Below, in pieces: positions 9,850 to 18,967 of a stretch of 64,000 nt of DNA. The first letter of the stretch is position 1. Each line of letters starts with the position of its first letter. The DNA comes from JARFQW01 sp963842955. GTDB taxonomy: Bacteria; Pseudomonadota; Gammaproteobacteria; Steroidobacterales; XN24. A program made the translations under genes and the position numbers. The DNA lies in contig CAWJIJ010000009.1 of assembly GCA_963842955.1 (NCBI GenBank), positions 310,001-374,000 of the forward strand. Reading direction: 5' to 3'. The notes beneath the pieces were generated by a model. That model was given only the letters and a program-made list of their open reading frames with translations, did no database searches and was not told the DNA's origin.

Positions 9850-11379
9850 ATGCCGGGTGTGGAGCGGCAGGATCTGTCCGATCAGGATCGCGCGTACACT
9901 TTGGGCGCGATACTGGCTATGGCCGTGCTGGGTTTTGCCTGCGTGGTGCTGTATTGGAATTCCTGGTCTGAGGTCGGCGCCTTCCAACCCTCGTGGCTAG
10001 ATTACTGGCCAGGCCGGGTCATCATAGCCATCAGCGCCTGGCTCATATGGCTTCAGCGCCACATCCTTGCTGCCGGCGCATTATCCTGGGCGGGCATTGT
10101 GGCCATTGTCGCGGTCAGCTTCATTTGGCTGCTCGCCTCGGCAGCTGACGTGCTGAACGTGCAGGTATTTCTTCTGCCCTTGCTCCTCCTCGCCTCCGTG
10201 TTGGCGTACTTCGGACCCGCAGCGGCACGCGCTCTGGCGTTTCCGATTGCCTACCTTTATCTGGCACTTCCGGTAGTGATGCTGATACAGGCACCGCTAC
10301 ATGCGATAACCACAGTGGTCGCTGGCCTGCTTGCACAGGCCAGCGGCATACCCGTTCTGCTCGAAGGGAATTTCGTCACGATCCCAGCAGGCCGGTTTGA
10401 GATTGCCGACGGCTGCGCGGGCCACGGCTACTTTATCTACGCTGCGACGATCGCGGCCCTTTATGGCTACCTCCGCCTGGATTCTTGGCCCCGGCGTTTC
10501 GTGCTGATGATGGTGGCCCTCGGGCTCGCGATGGTCATGAACTGGATTCGCGTGTTCTCGGTCATCATGATCGGGCATATCAGCGACATGCAGCACTACG
10601 TCGTCCGGGTCGAGCACGATAGCCTCGGCTGGATACTCTTTGCCGTTGCCATGGTTATTTTGTTCCTGGTCGGCGGCAAGCTCGAACACGGTCAACATTC
10701 GGTGGTCGACTCCCGAAAGAATGAGCTTGCCAACGCGCCTCCCATTCGGGTTGCGAGTCTTCTGGCTACTATTGCGGCCCTTGCCGCTGCCCCCCTCTTG
10801 TGGGCGCTTGCAGAGTCGGGGGCGAATAATCCGGAGTCGCCGGTGGCCCTCGCCGTACCGGCCGCGCCGGAAGGGTGGCGCCTGGAAACAGGAAGCGGAA
10901 GGGTGTGGCGGCCAGCCTACATCGGTGCCGATGCCGAGGCGGCGGGCAGGTACGTCAGCCATGGCGGGTCGGTCGATGTTTGGCTGATGCTTTACGTCAG
11001 CCAGGAGCAGGGCAAGGAACTGGTGCAGGGCGGCAACAGGATTGCGGATACTGCGACCTGGTCGATTGAGAATATCTCACGCATGTCGTTCGATCCCCCG
11101 ATGAAAGAGGCCGAGCTGGAAAGTAATTCCGGGGATCGTCGTATCGTGCGCTGGTGGTACGAGGTGGGCGGCTGGAATACGAACAGCGCCCTTGGGGCAA
11201 AACTCCGGCAAGTGGGTGGGCGCCTGACCGGGCGTAATGAAGCCGGGCTGATCGCCATGTCCACTCCATGCGAGCCGGATTGCGCGGCTGCGCGGGATCG
11301 GCTCGGCGCCTTCTCGATGGCTGCCGCAGGCGAGCTCCGCGGTGCCATCTATGGGTTCCGCTATCCGGAGGAGAAGTGA
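9850..11379 (+). CDS. xrtA: Exosortase A fused to EpsI domain
   Basis: This polytopic inner-membrane protein of about 509 residues has an N-terminal exosortase (EpsH) domain and a C-terminal EpsI/DUF3485 domain (about residues 300-509). The exosortase catalytic residues are visible: Cys189 in 'DGCAGHGYF', Arg234 in 'NWIRVFS' and most likely His256 in 'EHDSLGW' (a second His is at 243). It would recognise PEP-CTERM tails, cleave them and transfer the protein to an acceptor, coupled to exopolysaccharide export. It sits between prsR and prsT in a tightly packed operon. The frame is open far upstream into prsR. I chose ATG 9850, but GTG 9844 or TTG 9790 are possible because no strong ribosome site distinguishes them. 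Subtype A is inferred mostly from the prsK/prsR/prsT neighbourhood. Confidence 0.9.
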   Translation: MPGVERQDLSDQDRAYTLGAILAMAVLGFACVVLYWNSWSEVGAFQPSWLDYWPGRVIIAISAWLIWLQRHILAAGALSWAGIVAIVAVSFIWLLASAADVLNVQVFLLPLLLLASVLAYFGPAAARALAFPIAYLYLALPVVMLIQAPLHAITTVVAGLLAQASGIPVLLEGNFVTIPAGRFEIADGCAGHGYFIYAATIAALYGYLRLDSWPRRFVLMMVALGLAMVMNWIRVFSVIMIGHISDMQHYVVRVEHDSLGWILFAVAMVILFLVGGKLEHGQHSVVDSRKNELANAPPIRVASLLATIAALAAAPLLWALAESGANNPESPVALAVPAAPEGWRLETGSGRVWRPAYIGADAEAAGRYVSHGGSVDVWLMLYVSQEQGKELVQGGNRIADTATWSIENISRMSFDPPMKEAELESNSGDRRIVRWWYEVGGWNTNSALGAKLRQVGGRLTGRNEAGLIAMSTPCEPDCAAARDRLGAFSMAAAGELRGAIYGFRYPEEK

Positions 11380-14189
11380 TGAGCGAGTCTCCCTCACCAA
11401 TGAGCAAGCGGTGGGCCATGGGCCGCTGGGCTCTTTTGCCGTCTCTTCTGGTTGTGACGGCCTGCGGCCTCGCTGTTGACGATGCCGAGCGGATGGTGCG
11501 GGCGGAATCGTTTCACGAGCAGGGGAACTACCAGGCGGAGATCATCGAGCTCAAGAACGTCCTGCAGAACGACCCGGTGAATCTCGAGGCCCGGGTGCGT
11601 CTGGGCCGGGCCAGCCTCGTGGCTGGCGATGCGGCGTCTGCCGTAAAGGAGTATCGCCGCGCCGTGGAACTGGGGGCTGATGCCGATGAATTCCGGATTC
11701 CGTATGCATTGGCTCTACTCGATGCCGGTGACTACGCCGCTGTCCAGGATGTGGTAACCAGCGGGACAGCCGTGGACGACGCGGAGCGCGCCAGGCTCGC
11801 TGCCTTTCAGGCTGAAGCCCTGATTGCGCTCGGTGAGCTGGCGCCTGCCTCAGCGGCTGTTCGGCAGGCTAACGAGTTCTCTCCCGGTCTGGTCGAAGTC
11901 CGCCTGGCTAATGCCGGCTTAGCGATGGCGGAAGGCCGAATGGCTGATGCGGCCAGCATCCTGAACGAGCTGGAGACCGACGCCAGCGATCTCAGCCGCT
12001 ACTGGGAGCGTCGCGCAAGCCTTGCGCTCCGGATGGGGGATCCATCAATCGCGGTGGCGGGTTACGAAAGAGCCATCGAGGAGGCTTCCCGGCTGACATT
12101 TGGGATGAAGGCTTACCTGCTCCAGGCGGGTCTGGTTGACGCGATGTTGGCTGGCGGTGAAACCGCAAGGGCCCAGGCAACGGCGGATGCCATGCTGAAG
12201 ATGGCTCCGGAGCATCCGCTCCCGAATTTTCTGTCTGCCCGGGTCGCCTACCAGACCGGTGACATGCCGATGGCACTGAGTCGCGTACAGGCGGTTCTCG
12301 CAGATCATCCGGCATCGCTGCCGGCGAACATTCTCGCCGGTGCCGCCGCCCTGCAGCTCGGTCAGTTGGCCCAGGCTGAGTCCTATTTCCAGGCTGCGGT
12401 AGAGGCCGACCCCGCCAGCCCGGTGGCCAGGAAACTGCTCGCCCAGATCCGCCTCCAGCGCGGAGAAGGTGACGAGGCCCTGGAGGCCCTGATTCCGGCG
12501 TTCGAGAACAATGCCGGCGATGCGGAGCTGCTGGGGCTGGTCGGTGTGGCCAGTGTCCAGGCTGGAGATCCTGAAGAGGCCATCGCCCTTTACCGGCAGC
12601 TGCTCGAACGTGATCCGGACAACACCGAGGCGCGACTCTATCTTGCCGCGGCTCTTGTGGCCGCGGGCCGAAACTCTGAGGCGCAGAGCGAGCTCGCGGT
12701 GATGACCGGTCAGGACAAGGACACGGCAAGGCGAGCGGCGCTGCTATCGGTGTTCGGCTTCCTCAAGGACCGGGACTTCGAAGGTGGCCGGCGGGCGGCC
12801 GACGAAATCCTTTCCCGGCCTGGAACCAATACCGAGACGATGGTTCTTCTGGGACGACTATTTGGATCGGCAGGTTCCAATGAAGATGCTCGCCGGTATC
12901 TCACTGCAGCATTACGGGCTGATCCCGGCAGCCTCGATGCGCGTCTGGCGCTCGCGGAAGTTGACGTCCTCGACGGTCATCTGCTCGCTGCACGGCGCCG
13001 ATACACTGACGTCATTATCGATGATCCGAAGAACACCAGGGCGTTCGTGGGGCTTGCCGCCCTCGCGGAGAAAGAGGGCTCCACTACCGCTGCCATCGAA
13101 TGGCTGCAGCGAGCCAGGGCCGCGGACCCGGCATCCACGGGACCGCGTCTGCGGCTCGCCGAGCTGTTCCTGGAAGATGGAGACCTGGAGTCCGCGGGGC
13201 TCGTCCTCGCGGAAGCTGCCGCAACTGATTCCGAAGACTATCGGGTTCGCAACCTTCAGGGGATCTACCTGGCCGGTACAGGGGACATGACCGCGGCGCG
13301 GGATGCGTTTTCGGCCGCCGCTGGATTGGCTCCGGGGGTTGCCGCGACGTACTTCAACCTGGGACGGGCCGAGCTGGCGCTCGGAAACCGGGCAGCGGGA
13401 CTGGCCGCGCTCAACTCCGCACTGCGGGTCGATCCGGCCTATCTGAACGCGCGTATTCTCCTGACAGAGCTGGCCGTTGCCCGCGGCGACCTGGGGGCCG
13501 CCGAAGCGGAACTCGCTCGTCTGGCCGAATTGGCACCGGATGGCGAGGCAGCGCGTTTTCTCGAAGCCGACCTCCGCCTGGCGCAGGAACGATTCCCCGA
13601 GGCCATTTCCCTCTACCGTGAACTGCTGGGTGATACCGACTCGCTCCGGGCTGCGTTTGGCCTTTACCGGGCACGCCGGCAAGCCGGAGACCCCTTGGCT
13701 CTCGACGATCTGAAATCCTGGATACGCACGAACTCGGGCAATGACGATGCGCTTGTCCTGCTCGCCCAGGAGCAGCAACGGTCCGGATCGCTGAAGGAAG
13801 CTATCGGAACTTATGAGGCCGCGGTTGACGCGGCGCCCGAAAACGCCGCCGCACTCAATAACCTGGCGTGGTTGTACCAGGAATCCGGTGATCCCCGCGC
13901 CCTGGAAACCGCCGAACGCGCTTACCGGTTGATGCCGGAATCCGGGCCGGTCGCCGACACGCTGGGCTGGATTCATTTCAAGAACGGCAACCGCATCGAC
14001 GCGCTGAAATACCTGACAAAGGCTGTCGAACTCGCACCGGCAGAGCCGGATATACGCTATCACCTGGCAACGGTCTACGCGGAAGCAGGTGAGGTCGATC
14101 GCGCGCGAGACGAACTCGAGGTCATTCTCGCTAGCGAGGAGGCGGTTGCCCTGCACGACGAAGCGCAGGCGCTCCTGCAGAGCCTTTAG
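11379..14189 (+). CDS. prsT: PEP-CTERM system TPR-repeat lipoprotein PrsT
   Basis: The start codon overlaps the xrtA stop (TGATG). The 936-residue product has a lipoprotein signal with lipobox 'VVTAC' (Cys29). It is then almost entirely TPR helical pairs, with repeated 'A...Y..AL..DP....A...LA' spacing over residues 35-930. The usual length of PrsT is about 900-930, so it looks complete. It would be a periplasmic, lipid-anchored scaffold holding exosortase, export and assembly proteins together, a role suggested by conserved synteny rather than by a catalytic motif. No frameshift interrupts its 2.8 kb, in contrast to several neighbours. Confidence 0.93.
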   Translation: MSESPSPMSKRWAMGRWALLPSLLVVTACGLAVDDAERMVRAESFHEQGNYQAEIIELKNVLQNDPVNLEARVRLGRASLVAGDAASAVKEYRRAVELGADADEFRIPYALALLDAGDYAAVQDVVTSGTAVDDAERARLAAFQAEALIALGELAPASAAVRQANEFSPGLVEVRLANAGLAMAEGRMADAASILNELETDASDLSRYWERRASLALRMGDPSIAVAGYERAIEEASRLTFGMKAYLLQAGLVDAMLAGGETARAQATADAMLKMAPEHPLPNFLSARVAYQTGDMPMALSRVQAVLADHPASLPANILAGAAALQLGQLAQAESYFQAAVEADPASPVARKLLAQIRLQRGEGDEALEALIPAFENNAGDAELLGLVGVASVQAGDPEEAIALYRQLLERDPDNTEARLYLAAALVAAGRNSEAQSELAVMTGQDKDTARRAALLSVFGFLKDRDFEGGRRAADEILSRPGTNTETMVLLGRLFGSAGSNEDARRYLTAALRADPGSLDARLALAEVDVLDGHLLAARRRYTDVIIDDPKNTRAFVGLAALAEKEGSTTAAIEWLQRARAADPASTGPRLRLAELFLEDGDLESAGLVLAEAAATDSEDYRVRNLQGIYLAGTGDMTAARDAFSAAAGLAPGVAATYFNLGRAELALGNRAAGLAALNSALRVDPAYLNARILLTELAVARGDLGAAEAELARLAELAPDGEAARFLEADLRLAQERFPEAISLYRELLGDTDSLRAAFGLYRARRQAGDPLALDDLKSWIRTNSGNDDALVLLAQEQQRSGSLKEAIGTYEAAVDAAPENAAALNNLAWLYQESGDPRALETAERAYRLMPESGPVADTLGWIHFKNGNRIDALKYLTKAVELAPAEPDIRYHLATVYAEAGEVDRARDELEVILASEEAVALHDEAQALLQSL

Positions 14190-14231
14190 GCTGACCGAAC
14201 TGAGCACACGAAAAATCAAAGGACATAGACG

Positions 14232-14855
14232 ATGTACGCACGGATTGGACTGAAGGCCCTTGTATCGGCGATAGCCGTTGTGATGCTAACGGCGTGCGCT
14301 GGCCGTTCGCCGGACGTTCCTGAACTCCCGCCGGTCGCGGAATCGGGCTCCACGGAGTACACGATCGGGCCGGGTGACATGCTCAAGGTCTTCGTGTGGC
14401 GTCATGAGGACCTGTCCACCACCGTGCCTGTCCGCCCCGATGGGCGTATCTCCACGCCGCTGGTTGAGGACATGCCGGCGGCCGGGAAAACCCCCACGGC
14501 CCTGGCCCGGGACATCGAGGTGGTGCTGGAGGAATACATCCGCTCCCCGACCGTCAACATTATTGTCGAAGAATTCATCGGGACGTTTGGCGAGCAGATC
14601 CGTGTTGTAGGGCAGGCAGCCAACCCCCAGGCGCTGCCCTATCGCGACGGCATGACCCTGCTGGACGTCATGATCGCTGTCGGCGGCCTGGGCGAGTTCG
14701 CCGCCGGTAATCGCGGTAAGGTCATACGCCGCGCCGGGGACGAGCAGACGGAAATCAAGGTCCGCATCGACGACCTGGTCAACGACGGCGACATCCGCCA
14801 GAACCTGGTGATGCGACCGGGTGACGTCGTGATTATTCCCGAGGCCCGGTTCTAG
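14232..14855 (+). CDS. XrtA-system polysaccharide export lipoprotein (Wza-like)
   Basis: This 207-residue outer-membrane polysaccharide export protein has a lipoprotein signal (lipobox 'LTAC', Cys22). A Poly_export domain follows at residues 40-120 ('YTIGPGDMLKVFVWRHEDLS', 'VRPDGRISTPL'), then a SLBB domain (about 120-205, 'IRVVGQAANPQALPYRDGMT'). Such proteins form the periplasmic part of the outer-membrane export channel. It is short compared with full Wza, as is typical for exosortase loci, where a separate barrel protein (17311-18804) may complete the pore. It is followed at once by the Wzz-like gene (stop and next ATG adjacent), indicating one operon. Confidence 0.93.
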   Translation: MYARIGLKALVSAIAVVMLTACAGRSPDVPELPPVAESGSTEYTIGPGDMLKVFVWRHEDLSTTVPVRPDGRISTPLVEDMPAAGKTPTALARDIEVVLEEYIRSPTVNIIVEEFIGTFGEQIRVVGQAANPQALPYRDGMTLLDVMIAVGGLGEFAAGNRGKVIRRAGDEQTEIKVRIDDLVNDGDIRQNLVMRPGDVVIIPEARF

Positions 14856-16419
14856 ATGGACGCTCTTCTTCGGCAAATCATTGCTGAACTGCGAGGCGCA
14901 TGGCGCTACCGCTGGTTGGCCGTTGCGGTGACCTGGCTCCTGGCCCTTGCCGGCTGGGCAGCCGTTTTCGCGCTGCCGAACCAGTACGAAGCGACGGCCA
15001 AGGTGTTCGTGGACACGGACTCGGCCATTCGCGACTTCCTCCAGGGCATGGCGGTCGAGGCCGATGTCGGGACCCGCGTGGCCTATGTGCGCCAGCGGCT
15101 GTTGTCCCGTCCCAACCTCGAAGAAGTTGCCCGTTCGACGGACCTGGATCTTCGGGTTTACGTCTCCGGAGGATTTCGAGAAACTGTTGTTCCGTTTGCG
15201 CGAAGACGTTCGCATTTCCGCTGAGAGTTCAGCGTTCGCAGGATACGGTGGTTCGGGTCAACCCGACTTGTACTCGATCGCCTTCCGGGATCCGGACCGC
15301 GACACTGCGGAAGCGGTCGTGCAGACGCTGCTGAACACCTTTGTCGAAGAGTCCCTCGGTGCCGAGGCGGGCGAGCCAGGCACGGCGCGGGATTTTCTCG
15401 AAGACCAGATCGAGCTCTACTCGGAGCGGCTGGACGTGGCGGAGCGCAACCTTGCGGAGTTCAAACGGGAGCACGTGGGCATGATCCCGGGGGAACGCGG
15501 CGACTACTTTGCCCGGCTTCAGAACGAAATCGAGGAGCAGGACTCTCTCAGAAACGAGCTCCAGGTGGCCATTCAGCGTCGTAATGCCCTCATGCGCCAG
15601 ATGCAGGGAACGGCCCCGGCTTCCGGGGACGTCGTAACGCCGCGCAGCACGCTGGAGCAGCGCATCGTGGAACAGCAGGCTCGCGTCGACGAACTGTTGC
15701 TCGTCTACACGGACAAGCACCCGGATGTCATTGCCGGCAGGGAGACCGTTGCCGCACTGGAGAAGCAGCTGGCTGAAATGACCGATGACGGACTGCTCCA
15801 GTCCGGTCCGAGCAATCCGGTGTTTCAGCAGGCCCAGATCGCATTGAACGATGCGGAAGTGGAGATCGCGGGACTGAGGAGCCGGCTGGCAGCGCGCGAA
15901 GCCCGCGTCGTGGAGCTTCGTGACTTGCTGGACACGATTCCGGCGGTCGAGGCGGAACTCCAGTCGCTGACCCGGGACTACGACATTACGCGTACGCAGT
16001 ACGAGCAACTGGTCCAGCGCCTCGAAAAGGCCAGACTGTCTGGCGCCGTCGGAGAGACGGGCGAAGATCTCGCCTTTCGGGTCATCGAGCCGCCGCGCGC
16101 CGGCCTGGAGCCCGTGGCGCCGAATCGCGCGTTGTTGCTGCTTGGCGTCCTCGTGGGGGCCCTGGCCGCCGGCGGCGCCCTCGCATACCTCCTGCACCAG
16201 CTGAACCCCGTGTTCACTACCCGGGACCAGGTATACAGCGAACTGGATCTGCCGGTGCTGGGGTCGGTGTCGATGGCGTGGACCCCGGCACAACTGCGGG
16301 CGCAGAAATGGTCGCACTGGTCTTATGGCCTGGCGATCACGTCGCTGGTTGGTGTGTTTGTTGGTGTATTCGTTGCCCGGGACTGGCTGATCGACAACGT
16401 CCAGCGCCTGCTGGCTTAG
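14856..16419 (+). CDS. XrtA-system polysaccharide chain-length determinant (Wzz/GNVR), one frameshift
   Basis: The N-terminal part (from ATG 14856) has a Wzz domain with a membrane helix at about residues 22-42 and 'ATAKVFVDTDSAI'. The C-terminal part has a long coiled coil, the GNVR region, 'VIEPPRAGLEPVAPNRALL' and membrane helices near its end, as in polysaccharide co-polymerases of about 520 residues. The reading frame shifts by +1 around 15154-15159 (CGGGTTTACG): removing one T or G gives the continuous 'DLDLRVTSPEDFEK'. I annotate one gene and note that as written the product stops at 15224. The protein sets polymer length and partners with the autokinase encoded next. Confidence 0.88.
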
Positions 16420-16428
16420 GAGTGGCCC

Positions 16429-17333
16429 TTGAGTATTGTTGAAAAAGCCGTGGACCGGCTGGGCGCAAAAAAGCCCGGGCAGATGGACAAGCCGAAGACC
16501 GGTATCTCCGTTCCCGACTCGCGTCGTGGCGTGGGAACGTTTGAAGGCCGCTCCGCCGAAGAGGCCAGCGTAAGGGTGGATCGCTCCTTGCTTGCGGAGG
16601 CGGGATTTCTCGCTCCGGAGGAGTACGAACGCCAGCTTGCGGAGGAGTATCGGCGAATCAAGCGGCCGCTGCTGGCCAACGCGTTTGGTTTGGGGGCGCC
16701 CCGGCTCGACTTTGGCAACCTCATTATCGTGGCCAGCGCCCGGTCCGGTGAGGGCAAGACACACACCTGCATCAACCTCGCCCTGTCCATGGCCATGGAA
16801 AAGGAGCGCACGGTTCTCCTGGTCGACGGCGACGTCGCGAAGCCCACGGTCAGCGGTGTATTCGGTGTCGAGGATGCTCCGGGGACTTCTCGACGTCCTG
16901 GAGGAGGGCGGGCCTGATCTGTCCGACGTCATTCTCACCACTGATATTCCCGGGCTTCGTCTTCTGCCTGCCGGCCGGCCCCGCGACGGGAGCTACCGAA
17001 TTACTGGCGTCCGACCGCATGCGGACCATGGCTGCCGAGCTGTCGCAGCGCTACCCGGACCGGATTGTTTTGTTTGATTCGCCGCCCTTGCTGGATACGA
17101 GCGAAGCCGTCGCCATTGCCTCCGTGGTCGGCCAGGTGGCGCTGGTCGTAGCTGCGGGAATCACACCACGTAGCGCCGTTCGCGATGCGGTCAGTCAACT
17201 GAACCCCGAGCAGGCGGTCAACGTTATTCTCAACAAGCAGCGCTTCCGTTCGACCGGGGGCTATTACGGAAACTACGGCTATGGATACGGCTACTCTCAG
17301 CAGGAACGCAATGATGCGCAGGGCGCCGCTTAA
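16429..17333 (+). CDS. XrtA-associated tyrosine autokinase (BY-kinase), two frameshifts
   Basis: The TTG start at 16429 follows an AGGAGTGG site. The product has the BY-kinase Walker A 'SARSGEGKTHTC', Walker A' 'VLLVDGD', Walker B 'IVLFDSPP' and a C-terminal tyrosine cluster ('GGYYGNYGYGYGYSQQ') that is the expected autophosphorylation tail. There is no membrane domain, since that is supplied by the Wzz-like partner. Two +1 shifts break it, at the G-runs 16881-16884 and 16988-16990. Dropping one G at each gives 'EDAPGLLDVLEEGG' and 'RPRDGATELLASDRM', so I read a single gene of about 300 residues. It would regulate polymerisation by cycles of tyrosine phosphorylation. Confidence 0.87.
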
Positions 17334-18804
17334 GGGCATATGCATTCTCCTGCTGTCAGCAGGAGCCATTGCCGCGGAGCCCGAAACGGACGAATCCGGG
17401 GGGCCCAGGGAGCGGGCGTTCCAGCCCCGAATCGCGGTATCCGAGACGTACACCTCAAACGTCGAGCTCGCCGGCCGGGGCTTCGAAGAACACGACTGGA
17501 TCAGCGAGATCACACCCGGATTTTCCCTCAGCCGCCAGGGCTCCCGAGTCATCTATGACATTGACTACGATATGCAGAATCTGCTGTATGCCGAAGACAG
17601 TGGGCGAGACGATACGTATCACACGCTTTGGTCGAATGGCCGCGGCGAGCTGATCGAGAATCGCTTTTTCCTTGATGTCGAGGCTCGCTACGGACAGCGG
17701 ACCCTGGATCCGGCGGACCGGGAAGCCGGCTCTAATCTCTATGACACGGATAACCGCACAGATGTGGCGGCCCTGCAGGCAAGCCCCTGGTATCGACAGC
17801 GTTTCGGTGATGCGGCGGAGGCCATGCTGCGATATACATTCTCTCGGACCGACTATCGTAATACGGACGACAGCGATTCGGAGTTTGTTCAAGTTGAGGA
17901 CAGCGATCTCAGCCGCATCGACGCCAGGATCGGTTCGCCCAGGACCGAGGGCTGGACCTGGGGCGTTGACTACATGCACAACGAAGTGGATTTCGACGAG
18001 TCCGAGACCTACAAGTATCAGCGGGCGGGGGCCGAGATCGGTATACCGGTTGCGTCTCGCACGCATCTTCTCCTGGCGGGCGGTGCGGAGAGCGATCCTC
18101 TGGAAGACCGGAGCGATGACAGCATGGAGGAGTCCTGGTGGAACGTGGGTGTCCGTATGGAGCCCACCAGTCGTCAAAGCTTTGAGTTTCGAACTGGCGA
18201 TCGCTACTACGGCGAGTCGTACGAACTCCATTGGCGGCGAGAGGGTTCCAGGGCCTTGCTGGCTGTGGATTACACCGAGGAACCGTCGACCTCAGCGCTG
18301 CTTGAGTTCGACAACTCAACGACGACAGAGGATGGCATCTACGGGTTCGACCGCATCGACACTGATGCCTACATACGTAAATACCTTTCCGGCTCCCTGA
18401 CCTGGGCGCTACCCCGCAGCGAGTGGAGTTTCAGGTTCTACAGGGACGCCCGCGATTATGACGGGCGGCAGCCCGAGGGCCGGCCTGAGCGCGACGACGA
18501 GGATATTCTGGGCATGTCAGCCGACTGGCGTTGGCGCGCCCTGGCGCGAACGTGGCTGGAAACCGGCTTCCGCTGGGAATCCCAGGACGTGAACGAGGGT
18601 GATGCGGATCAGGGATGGTTTCGTGTCGCCTTGCTCCGTGATATCAGCCGTAGCCTTCAGGCACGGCTGGAGGTGCGGCGTGTTGTGCGCAACTCCGAGG
18701 CTATCCGTGATTACCGGGATAACTCGGCACTGCTGGGGTTGCAGTGGATGCTAGGGGGTAGGCAGCGAGATGGCGGATTCGGATCTCGAGGCGCATCCTA
18801 CTGA
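17311..18804 (+). CDS. PEP-CTERM system-associated outer-membrane beta-barrel protein
   Basis: I chose ATG 17311, preceded by AGGAACGC, because it starts a normal signal peptide ('MMRRAPLKGICILLLSAGA', cut after AIAA); the frame is open further upstream. It overlaps the end of the autokinase gene by 23 bases. The 497-residue product opens with 'FQPRIAVSETYTSNVELAG', characteristic of the TIGR03016-type family, followed by alternating amphipathic beta strands rich in aromatic and acidic residues (DYxxxxxxY, R..E.R) to the C-terminus. The family sits in exosortase loci and is thought to form the outer-membrane barrel for polymer export. No enzyme motif is visible. Confidence 0.87.
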   Translation: MMRRAPLKGICILLLSAGAIAAEPETDESGGPRERAFQPRIAVSETYTSNVELAGRGFEEHDWISEITPGFSLSRQGSRVIYDIDYDMQNLLYAEDSGRDDTYHTLWSNGRGELIENRFFLDVEARYGQRTLDPADREAGSNLYDTDNRTDVAALQASPWYRQRFGDAAEAMLRYTFSRTDYRNTDDSDSEFVQVEDSDLSRIDARIGSPRTEGWTWGVDYMHNEVDFDESETYKYQRAGAEIGIPVASRTHLLLAGGAESDPLEDRSDDSMEESWWNVGVRMEPTSRQSFEFRTGDRYYGESYELHWRREGSRALLAVDYTEEPSTSALLEFDNSTTTEDGIYGFDRIDTDAYIRKYLSGSLTWALPRSEWSFRFYRDARDYDGRQPEGRPERDDEDILGMSADWRWRALARTWLETGFRWESQDVNEGDADQGWFRVALLRDISRSLQARLEVRRVVRNSEAIRDYRDNSALLGLQWMLGGRQRDGGFGSRGASY

Positions 18805-18967
18805 TTCCAGAGCATCGGCGACGTGTTCGTTCCGTGTCCGCCTCTTACACGGGTCACCGATCCTCCTTTGCTGGCTTGAGGGCTGAGTCCTGGCGAACTG
18901 CGCTGAAAGCTCGACCGAGAACATCGCCGTCGGAATCCTTCGCGTCAGGAGCCAAGCGGGTCACCTG
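18805..18967 (+). other. Intergenic gap before the giant secreted proteins
   Basis: 163 bases with no gene. I looked for a sigma-54 promoter like those in front of the next two large genes and found none, and no clear terminator. Confidence 0.5.

Noticed and set aside
15229..16941. A 570-codon minus-strand open frame
   Set aside because: It is antisense to the Wzz-like and kinase genes, which have clear family motifs.
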